A DNA stretch of 9,451 nt from an uncultured Flavobacteriales bacterium (GTDB lineage Bacteria; Bacteroidota; Bacteroidia; Flavobacteriales; BACL11), in NCBI GenBank assembly GCA_913052655.1, contig CAJXFN010000051.1:1-9451 (forward strand), in the 5' to 3' direction. The notes beneath the pieces are model-generated. The model was not told the origin of the DNA and ran no database searches. It saw nothing but the letters and a program-made list of their open reading frames with translations. This document shows positions 1 through 6,474 of the stretch, piece after piece; the first letter of the stretch is position 1, and each line of letters begins with the position of its first letter. Position numbers and translations under genes: made by a program.

Positions 1-875
1 AAATCAAAATTAACTCTTTCATCTAACCTTTTAGCTTCTGTTTTATATCCAGAACTTTCAAATTCTTCAACTCTTAATAAAAGATCATCTTGAATTTGTT
101 TTACAGATGATTTTACAACTTCTTTTGATGCTACAAAAATATTTGCTGGAAATATTCTTAATTCATTTAAAGTATCAATTTTTTTACTAGTTTCCAATTC
201 AATAGATTCAATTTCTTCTATTTCATTTCCCCAGAAATATATTCTATAAGCAATATCAGAGTGACCTGGAAAGATATCAACAGTATCTCCTTTTACTCTA
301 AAATTTCCTCTGTCAAATTCAGAAGAAGTTCTACTATATAATGATGATACAAATTTTTGAAGTAAATCGGTTAAACTTATAATATCTCCTACTTTAATTT
401 CAATAATACCGTTGCTAAACTCCTCTGGATTTCCTATCCCGTAAATACAAGAAACAGATGATACTACAATAATATCTTTTCTACCAGACAATAATGCAGA
501 TGTAGTATTTAATCTAAGTTTTTCAATTTCTTCATTAATTGATAAATCCTTTTCTATGTATGTTCCTGTAGATGGAATATATGCTTCAGGTTGGTAGTAA
601 TCATAATAGGATACAAAGTACTCAACTAAGTTATTAGGAAAAAATTGTTTAAATTCAGAGTATAATTGAGCTGCTAAAGTTTTATTGTGACACAAAACTA
701 ATGTTGGTCTATTTACCTCGTTTATAACATTTGCTACAGTAAAAGTTTTACCAGAACCTGTTACACCTAACAAGGTTTGATAAGATTCTAAATCATTTAA
801 ACCATTTACTAACTGTTTAATAGCTTCTGGCTGATCACCAGTGGGAGAGAAATTTGAAACTAATTCAAAATCCAT
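1..875 (-). CDS. uvrB: UvrABC excision nuclease subunit B, N-terminal 291 residues (gene continues past window position 1)
   Basis: UvrB is the damage-verifying helicase-like subunit of nucleotide excision repair; UvrA loads it and it then recruits UvrC. Translating the minus strand from the ATG at 875-873 gives an unbroken frame to the window edge. It carries the Walker A motif GVTGSGKT (residues 37-44, Lys43), the damage-probing beta-hairpin motif YYDYYQPEAY (from residue 90), the conserved SSVSCIYGIGNPEEF stretch, and the UvrA-interaction domain segment with SEFDRGNFRVKGDTVDIFP. The visible end (AKRLDERVNFD) matches the region after domain 2, so the remaining helicase motifs and the C-terminal UvrC-binding domain lie outside the window. 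The ATG directly follows the stop of the upstream DUF349 gene (TAAATG), so the gene is probably translated from a shared transcript. The start is supported by the usual short N-terminus before the Walker A motif. Identification is very secure. Confidence 0.97.
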   Translation of the reverse strand, partial: MDFELVSNFSPTGDQPEAIKQLVNGLNDLESYQTLLGVTGSGKTFTVANVINEVNRPTLVLCHNKTLAAQLYSEFKQFFPNNLVEYFVSYYDYYQPEAYIPSTGTYIEKDLSINEEIEKLRLNTTSALLSGRKDIIVVSSVSCIYGIGNPEEFSNGIIEIKVGDIISLTDLLQKFVSSLYSRTSSEFDRGNFRVKGDTVDIFPGHSDIAYRIYFWGNEIEEIESIELETSKKIDTLNELRIFPANIFVASKEVVKSSVKQIQDDLLLRVEEFESSGYKTEAKRLDERVNFD

Positions 876-2591
876 TTAGATTTTGTTTAAAATAGATAAA
901 TTATCCTTTAATTCTTCAAGTTTAGATTTTGATATTTCAATTTTCTTAACTATGTCACTTTTATATCTTTCTGTACCACTTCCATTTTTAAAAAAGGAGA
1001 TATTATTTTCATACTGATTTATATTCTTATTTATTTTGTCAATTTCAGATTTAATTCTGTTTTTTTCTTTCATTAACATTGAAGAATCTTGTTTATATAA
1101 CGATATTTTTGATTCTAATTTCAACTTTTTCTTCTCTGATTCATTAAGTTTTAATGAATTATAAATAGAATTTAGAGAGTTTTTATATTCATTATTAATT
1201 GATAGAAAAGACTTAGGAACTTCACCAATATTATTCCAATCTTTATTAATCTTTTGAATTTTTTCAATATCAGATTTTACATTGTCTGAAGACTTAAATT
1301 TTTTAAGTGTAGAAAGTATCTTTTGCTTCATTTCTAAGTTACTATCTCTTTCTTTATCTAATTTAATATAAAACTCTTTTCTAGAATTAAAAAATTGATC
1401 ACATGCCTTTTTAAATCTATTCCAGATTGGAGAAGATTTATATTCTGGTGTAAATGGAGAGTCCTTCCATTCTTTTTGGAGTTGAATAAATTTTTTACTA
1501 GTTGAATTCCATTCATTAGAATTTTTTAATCTTTCAGCCTCCTCACAAATTTTAATTTTTATCATTAAATTAGAAGCTAAAGTATCTTTTCTGTTTTTAT
1601 AAAAATTATTCTTTTCTGAATAAAAGGTATTTGTTGAATCTCTAAATTCCTTCCACGCTTTCTTTAAGTCATTTTTATGTATAGGAGCTGTTTTTTTCCA
1701 TTGTTCAATTAATTTATTTAACTCCTCATTTTTATCTTTCCATTTTTGATGTGAATCTGGCATATCATCTAAAAGAGAAATGATTTTGTTACAAATCGAA
1801 GATTTTAGTATAAGGTTTTTATTATTCTCTTGTTTTAATTCTAGAAAATAGTCATTTCTTTTTTTATTTATAATTTTACTAGCTTCTTGAAACCTATTCC
1901 AAATATTTTCTCTTTTTTCTTTAAAAACAGGACCAATTTCTTTCCACTTTTCATGTATTTTTTGTAATTCGTTAAAGGAAACATTTATTGATTTTTCTTT
2001 AATTAACTTCTCCGCTTTTTCACATAAAAGTTCTTTATATTCTAAATTTCTTTTAAAATCTAAATCTCTTAATTCTCTATTTATTTTTAGATAATCGTAG
2101 AAAAGTTCTACATGATGATTGTAGTTATACCAAATATCATTTTTATTTTGAATAGGTACGTTTCCTGTATTTTTCCATTCACCTTGGAGTGATCTAAATT
2201 TATCGAATGTAATTTTTATGGATTCTTCCTGATTAATTAGATTATTAATCTCAGTAATGATTTTTTGTTTTATTTTAAGGTTTTTTTGTTCTTGTCTTTC
2301 TTTTTCTTTTCTAAATTCCTGTTTTATCTTTCTAAATTTACTATTTATCTTTTTAAATTTAGTTTCTAAAGGATTAATCTCATTTTTTTTAGATACATCT
2401 GATTGTTTAGATGATTTAGATATTAACTTCTTATAAAAGGCTACTTTAATCTCATTCGCTTTTTTAGATACTGACAAAGGATTTGAATTATTAGATAATT
2501 TATCTAATTCTAAAATTAAATCTTCTAAAGTTAAATTAGAAAAATTAATATTATTATGCAACTCTTTATTATTATTTAAATCTTCAGTCAT
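876..2591 (-). CDS. DUF349 repeat protein with five tandem repeats and a C-terminal coiled coil
   Basis: A 571-residue soluble, very Lys/Asn-rich protein of unknown biochemical role. Five DUF349 units occupy about residues 104-480. Each has the signature of a Trp in an EWK/KWK/QWK context followed 15 residues later by a second Trp (IW, NIW or AW): W139/W154, W216/W231, W298/W313 and W375/W390. In the fifth unit W452 is kept but the partner position (467) is Asn. The first Trp recurs at intervals of 77, 82, 77 and 77 residues. Residues about 76-118 and 483-571 are charged and heptad-like, so probably coiled coil, and there is no signal peptide or membrane segment. Multi-DUF349 proteins are common in Bacteroidetes. 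The ATG at 2591 lies 22 bp after aroE and the stop abuts uvrB, which places it in the same operon. The helical-repeat architecture suggests scaffolding or nucleic-acid binding, but that is only inference. Confidence 0.9.
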   Translation of the reverse strand: MTEDLNNNKELHNNINFSNLTLEDLILELDKLSNNSNPLSVSKKANEIKVAFYKKLISKSSKQSDVSKKNEINPLETKFKKINSKFRKIKQEFRKEKERQEQKNLKIKQKIITEINNLINQEESIKITFDKFRSLQGEWKNTGNVPIQNKNDIWYNYNHHVELFYDYLKINRELRDLDFKRNLEYKELLCEKAEKLIKEKSINVSFNELQKIHEKWKEIGPVFKEKRENIWNRFQEASKIINKKRNDYFLELKQENNKNLILKSSICNKIISLLDDMPDSHQKWKDKNEELNKLIEQWKKTAPIHKNDLKKAWKEFRDSTNTFYSEKNNFYKNRKDTLASNLMIKIKICEEAERLKNSNEWNSTSKKFIQLQKEWKDSPFTPEYKSSPIWNRFKKACDQFFNSRKEFYIKLDKERDSNLEMKQKILSTLKKFKSSDNVKSDIEKIQKINKDWNNIGEVPKSFLSINNEYKNSLNSIYNSLKLNESEKKKLKLESKISLYKQDSSMLMKEKNRIKSEIDKINKNINQYENNISFFKNGSGTERYKSDIVKKIEISKSKLEELKDNLSILNKI

Positions 2592-2613
2592 ATCTGAAAT
2601 TTATATTACAAAA

Positions 2614-3342
2614 TTACAAATTTATTTTATCTGAATTCCATATATCCCAACTTTCATCAGCTTGAATTTGAAGCATTTCTAATCCATTTTTAATAATAGC
2701 ACCATGATCCTTTCCCTTCTTTAAAAACAAACTTAACTTTGGATTATATACTACATCGAAAAGCAAATGTTTCGAATTTAAGAAACTATATGGTAGATTA
2801 GGGACGGTATTGATTTTTGGATAGGTTCCTAATGGTGTTGTGTTAATGATAATATCAACTTTATTTATAATGTTCTTATTAATATCTGGATAATCAAAAC
2901 TTGAGTTTCTACTTACAATTTTATAATTTATTTTAAGTTTTTCAAGAACAAATTGTATAGCTTTTGAAACACCTCCATTTCCAAGGATTATAGCTATCTT
3001 TCTATTATCTAATAAAGGTATAATGCTTTTTTCAAACCCAATAATATCCGTATTGTATCCGTACAATTTATCACCAACTATTTTTATAGTATTTACAGCC
3101 CCTATTGTTTTGGCAGTATCATCTATAAAATCTAGAAAATCTAAAACCTTTGATTTATGTGGAATAGTTACATTTATTCCAGATAGATTGTTCTTTATGA
3201 TTAAATCTTTTAAAAAACATAAACTTTCAATTTCAACATTAATATATTTTGCATCGATATTTTCAAATTTAAATTTATTCGTGAAATACTTCTTTGAAAA
3301 AGAATGATTTAATGGAAACCCAATTAGACCGTAAGTTTTCAT
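2614..3342 (-). CDS. aroE: Shikimate dehydrogenase (NADP+)
   Basis: This enzyme reduces 3-dehydroshikimate to shikimate with NADPH in the chorismate pathway and is cytosolic. The 242-residue product is on the short side but normal for Bacteroidetes AroE. The N-terminal substrate domain has GFPLNHSFSK (serines 14 and 16 bind the shikimate carboxylate) and NVTIPHK with catalytic Lys63. GAVNTI contains Asn84 and YNTDIIGF contains catalytic Asp99. The Rossmann domain shows GNGGVSKA at 121-128, where Asn replaces the more usual Ala or Thr, then SRN with Arg145, the NTTPLGTYP loop near 167 and DVVYNP. The C-terminal NGLEMLQIQADESW helix carries the substrate-contacting Gln225. It begins two bases after the DUF368 stop and 22 bp before the DUF349 gene, so it is an internal operon gene. 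No other aro genes are visible nearby. Confidence 0.95.
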   Translation of the reverse strand: MKTYGLIGFPLNHSFSKKYFTNKFKFENIDAKYINVEIESLCFLKDLIIKNNLSGINVTIPHKSKVLDFLDFIDDTAKTIGAVNTIKIVGDKLYGYNTDIIGFEKSIIPLLDNRKIAIILGNGGVSKAIQFVLEKLKINYKIVSRNSSFDYPDINKNIINKVDIIINTTPLGTYPKINTVPNLPYSFLNSKHLLFDVVYNPKLSLFLKKGKDHGAIIKNGLEMLQIQADESWDIWNSDKINL

Positions 3343-3344
3343 AT

Positions 3345-4244
3345 TTATTTAGCACTTGAAAAACGTTCCATCCAACAAACAATTAGAAAACCCAGAATTA
3401 ATAATGTAAAAGCTATAATTGTTTCAGAATTAAATTGATTTGGAAAATATCTTTCATATGATAATATTTTCTTTTCACCACTGACTATAATATATTTTAA
3501 TTCCTTTTTCCAAGGCCATATAATGTTTAAGGAGCCAAAGATAAAACCAGTTAATAAAGCTAGAGTTGCGTCCTTATAACTTTTAAAAACCCATGAAAGT
3601 ACTCTTGAAAAACTAATTAATCCAAAAATAGAACCTAAAATAAATACTGATAGTAATAAAATCTCTAAATCTGTAATAGCATCCACCATTAACAACTGAT
3701 AATTACCCATTAAAATAAGAATAAAAGAACCTGATAATCCCGGTAACATCATACCACTTATACCAATAATACCACAAATAAAGACATAAAATAAATTTTC
3801 ATTTTGAGAAGTAGGTGATATGAAAGATAAAGAAAAAGCTACAGAAGCACCTAACAGTAATATAACTACGTTCCATAAACTCCATTTTGTGATTCTTTTA
3901 CCAACAAAAAAAATAGATGCAAGAATTAAACCGAAAAAGAAAGCCCAAATAAAAACAGGGTAGTGTTCAAATAAATATTTGAATAAACTAGCTATACTAA
4001 AAACACTTACTATACTTCCTCCAAAAATTGATAACAAAAAATAAAAATTAGTATATTCTATAAACTCTTTAAATTTAAAATTTAATATTAGTTTGAACGA
4101 ATGAATATTTATTGATTTTAATGAGTGTATTAAATCCTCATAAATTTCAGTAATTAAAGCTATAGTCCCTCCGGAAACTCCAGGTATTACATTAGCAACT
4201 CCCATAGCCATTCCTTTTAAGAATAAAATAAAATGATTTTTCAT
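3345..4244 (-). CDS. DUF368 family membrane protein, putative polyprenyl-phosphate (undecaprenyl-phosphate) translocase
   Basis: A 299-residue polytopic inner-membrane protein with about eight or more hydrophobic segments. Family signatures are visible twice: NVIPGVSGGT at residues 18-27 and MMLPGLSGSF at 165-174. This PG(V/L)SG(G/S) motif in each half fits an inverted-repeat transporter fold with re-entrant loops. DUF368 proteins (PopT in Vibrio cholerae) have been shown genetically to return undecaprenyl phosphate across the cytoplasmic membrane for reuse in peptidoglycan and surface-polymer synthesis, a role shared with DedA-family proteins. That role is transferred here by family membership. 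The gene starts 4 bp after the comA-like gene and ends 2 bp before aroE, so it should be co-transcribed. The start at 4244 gives the typical short N-terminus (MKNHFILFLKGMAMG) before the first motif. The family call is certain; the exact lipid substrate is inferred. Confidence 0.92.
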   Translation of the reverse strand: MKNHFILFLKGMAMGVANVIPGVSGGTIALITEIYEDLIHSLKSINIHSFKLILNFKFKEFIEYTNFYFLLSIFGGSIVSVFSIASLFKYLFEHYPVFIWAFFFGLILASIFFVGKRITKWSLWNVVILLLGASVAFSLSFISPTSQNENLFYVFICGIIGISGMMLPGLSGSFILILMGNYQLLMVDAITDLEILLLSVFILGSIFGLISFSRVLSWVFKSYKDATLALLTGFIFGSLNIIWPWKKELKYIIVSGEKKILSYERYFPNQFNSETIIAFTLLILGFLIVCWMERFSSAK

Positions 4245-4248
4245 TAAA

Positions 4249-5010
4249 TTATTTATTTATATAATCAAAAAAAGTATCACCTCTTAATCCAATTCTTAAT
4301 GTTTCTAATGGGATAACTTCATCCCAAGCAATATTTCCAAGATTAACATTAGGCCCCAATAATTTGATAAACCACACTTGTTGAGGTTTTTTAGGAGCCT
4401 CCCATAAAATTTTCTCAGTAGAAATTTGAGTTAATATCTCATCAATTAAATCAGATCTTACATCACCTTCTTTTCTATAGATACCTACATTACCGCCCTC
4501 TCTTGCTTCCGCTATTACTTTCCATGAACCGGCATCTAATTCTTTTTGCATTAATTCTATCCATTTATAGGGTGCTAATAATACATTTTCATCTTTTGAA
4601 CCAACCTCAGAAACAACTTTAAATTCTTTAGAAAGTTCTTTTATATAATTACATTTTTCTTTATGTGAAATATTAATACTACCATCAGACACCTCACACA
4701 TAGTAAGATTCCATTTTCTTAATAAGTTTTTGTAATCTTCAAACATTCCTCTTAAAATAAATGCTTCAAACAATGTTCCTCCTAAGTAAACCATTAATCC
4801 CGCGTCTTGATATAATTTAATTTTTGTTTCAATATGTGGAGATATCGCAGATGTACCAAAACCTAATTTTATAATATCTGTATGAGGTCCACACATATCA
4901 ATAAAATTCTTGGTATCATTTATACTTAACCCTTTATCCATCATCATAGTTAAACCAGATTCTCTTGGCTTTACGGTTCTAACTGGAATGTCTGTTAAAA
5001 AGAAGTTCAT
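4249..5010 (-). CDS. Phosphosulfolactate synthase family protein (ComA-like)
   Basis: Characterised ComA enzymes add sulfite to phosphoenolpyruvate to make (2R)-phospho-3-sulfolactate, the first step of one coenzyme M route; Bacillus YitD uses the same reaction for sulfolactate. The 253-residue product has the usual length of this TIM-barrel family. Visible motifs are DIIKLGFGTS (Lys48 in the phosphate/substrate strand), YLGGTLFE (75-82), CEVSDGSI (105-112), SEVGSKD (134-140), EAREGGNVG (168-176) and the late LLGPNVNLGNI segment. No comB, comC, comD or comE gene is next to it, so the end product in this organism is unknown; a sulfonate metabolite or a diverged function are both possible. It is the first gene of the minus-strand operon, with a TAnnTTTG element about 22 bp upstream of its ATG. 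The family is confident; the reaction is less so. Confidence 0.85.
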   Translation of the reverse strand: MNFFLTDIPVRTVKPRESGLTMMMDKGLSINDTKNFIDMCGPHTDIIKLGFGTSAISPHIETKIKLYQDAGLMVYLGGTLFEAFILRGMFEDYKNLLRKWNLTMCEVSDGSINISHKEKCNYIKELSKEFKVVSEVGSKDENVLLAPYKWIELMQKELDAGSWKVIAEAREGGNVGIYRKEGDVRSDLIDEILTQISTEKILWEAPKKPQQVWFIKLLGPNVNLGNIAWDEVIPLETLRIGLRGDTFFDYINK

Positions 5011-5032
5011 ATTAGCATTTTTTTAGTTCCTG

Positions 5033-5040
5033 CAAATATA
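5033..5040 (-). promoter_or_regulatory. Putative -7 element (TATATTTG) for the comA-like operon
   Basis: Reading the minus strand, TATATTTG is an exact match to the Bacteroidetes sigma-ABfr -7 consensus TAnnTTTG. It ends 22 bp before the comA-like ATG, which would give a leader of roughly 15-20 bases. No TTG is present at the expected -33 distance, so support rests on the -7 box and its location. It sits inside a small dyad, CTGC-N7-GCAG (5030-5044). Confidence 0.4.
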
Positions 5041-5060
5041 GCAGAATTTAGATTATTTAT

Positions 5061-5068
5061 TAGTTTTG
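5061..5068 (+). promoter_or_regulatory. Putative -7 element (TAGTTTTG) for glmM and the cysteine desulfurase
   Basis: TAGTTTTG matches the Bacteroidetes -7 consensus TAnnTTTG exactly and ends 26 bp before the glmM ATG, allowing a leader of about 20 bases. No TTG -33 element is found 17-23 bp upstream. The box overlaps the left arm of a 5-bp dyad TTAGT-N8-ACTAA (5060-5077), which could be an operator or chance in AT-rich DNA. Confidence 0.4.
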
Positions 5069-5094
5069 TTTTACTAAAATGCAAATGAAAGACA

Positions 5095-6474
5095 ATGACC
5101 TTAATTAAATCAATTTCTGGAATAAGAGGTACTATAGGTGGAGAAGTTGGACAATCACTAACTCCTTTAGACATTGTTAGATTTACATCAGCTTATGCAA
5201 GTTTTATTAAAAAACAAAACTGTGAATCAAAAACAATAATTATCGGAAGAGATGCAAGGATATCTGGAGAAATGGTTAGTAATTTAGTCACCGGAACTTT
5301 AATTTCTTGTGGTTTTAATGTTTTAGACATTGGATTGTCTACAACACCAACTGTTGAAGTTGCAGTGCAAATACATCAAAGTGCTGGAGGTATCATTATA
5401 ACAGCTAGTCATAATCCAAAAAAATGGAACGCTCTTAAACTTCTAAATAAAAAAGGAGAGTTTCTATCTGAAATAGATGGGGAACAAATATTAAGTTTAG
5501 CTGAAAAAAATAATTTTTCGTTTGCAGAAGTAGATAAATTGGGTAGTTATAACTTTGATAACAGTTTTAATAATTTACATATTGAGAAAGTACTTAATTT
5601 AGACTTAGTGAATGTAGAATTGGTTAAAAAATCTAATTTTAAAGTTGTTTTAGATGCTGTTAACTCTACTGGAGGTTTTATGATTCCAAAACTTTTAGAA
5701 AAAATGGGGGTAGAGTGTGTAAGATTATATTGTGATCCAAATGGTGAATTTCCTCATAATCCAGAACCATTACCTGAGAATTTAACTGAAATATCTAAGT
5801 TAGTGATTGAAGAAAATGCCGACTTTGGAATTGTGGTTGATCCAGATGTAGATAGATTAGCTTTAGTTTGTGAAGATGGAAGTATGTTTGGAGAGGAGTA
5901 TACATTAGTAGCTATCTCGGATTTTGTTTTGAGTAAAACACCAGGAAATACAGTTTCTAACTTATCTTCCACTAGGGCGTTAAGAGATGTAACTATTAAT
6001 CACAAAGGATGTTATAACACTTCAGCAGTTGGAGAGGTTAATGTTGTGGAAAAGATGAAAGAAACTAATGCCGTAATTGGAGGAGAAGGAAATGGAGGAA
6101 TTATTTATCCAGAATTACATTACGGCAGAGATGCATTAGTGGGTATAGCGTTATTTTTAACCCAATTAGCAGAAAGAGAATTATCTGTATTAGAATTAAG
6201 GAAAACCTATCCAAATTATTTTATTTCTAAAAATAAAATTGAATTGACACCTGAAATAGATGTAAATAGCATCTTAGAATTTTTGAAAGAAAAATACAAA
6301 AACGAACAAATTACAACCATTGACGGTTTGAAAATTGATTTTGAGGATGGTTGGGTTCATTTAAGAAAATCAAACACAGAACCAATTATCAGAATTTACG
6401 CAGAAAGTGAAGGAAAAGATAAAGCTAATTATTTTGCAGAAAATATGATAAATGAAATCAAAAACTTTATTTAA
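5095..6474 (+). CDS. glmM: Phosphoglucosamine mutase (alpha-D-phosphohexomutase family)
   Basis: GlmM converts glucosamine-6-phosphate to glucosamine-1-phosphate for UDP-GlcNAc, hence peptidoglycan and LPS synthesis. The 459-residue cytosolic protein has all four phosphohexomutase signatures in order. The catalytic phosphoserine loop is TASHNP (Ser105), and the Mg2+-binding loop is DPDVDR (Asp249, Asp251, Asp253). The sugar-binding loop is GGEGNGG (329-335), and the C-terminal phosphate-binding loop is RKSNTEP (424-430). SNTEP replaces the SGTEP typical of proteobacterial GlmM; phosphomannomutase-like and Bacteroidetes members often have Asn here, so phosphomannomutase activity cannot be excluded. 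The ATG at 5095 is chosen because it yields the conserved MTLIKSISGIRGT start; ATGs at 5079 and 5085 are out of frame. The stop overlaps the next ATG by one base (TAATG), implying co-expression with the desulfurase. Confidence 0.92.
   Translation: MTLIKSISGIRGTIGGEVGQSLTPLDIVRFTSAYASFIKKQNCESKTIIIGRDARISGEMVSNLVTGTLISCGFNVLDIGLSTTPTVEVAVQIHQSAGGIIITASHNPKKWNALKLLNKKGEFLSEIDGEQILSLAEKNNFSFAEVDKLGSYNFDNSFNNLHIEKVLNLDLVNVELVKKSNFKVVLDAVNSTGGFMIPKLLEKMGVECVRLYCDPNGEFPHNPEPLPENLTEISKLVIEENADFGIVVDPDVDRLALVCEDGSMFGEEYTLVAISDFVLSKTPGNTVSNLSSTRALRDVTINHKGCYNTSAVGEVNVVEKMKETNAVIGGEGNGGIIYPELHYGRDALVGIALFLTQLAERELSVLELRKTYPNYFISKNKIELTPEIDVNSILEFLKEKYKNEQITTIDGLKIDFEDGWVHLRKSNTEPIIRIYAESEGKDKANYFAENMINEIKNFI

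Noticed and set aside
2383..2390. Runs of eight T (2383-2390 in the DUF349 gene; also 6670-6677 in the desulfurase) as terminators or programmed slippage sites
   Set aside because: No GC-rich hairpin precedes them, both lie within intact frames, and long A/T runs are expected at this base composition.
3023..3307. Open frame of 94 codons on the plus strand
   Set aside because: It lies wholly antisense to aroE, whose protein has all expected motifs; the antisense translation has no recognisable family and reflects AT-rich composition.
5079..5087. ATGs at 5079 and 5085 as the glmM start
   Set aside because: Both are out of frame with the glmM coding sequence; the ATG at 5095 gives the conserved N-terminus.
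5754..5972. Open frame of 72 codons on the minus strand
   Set aside because: Antisense to the conserved metal-binding region of glmM; no promoter or family signal.
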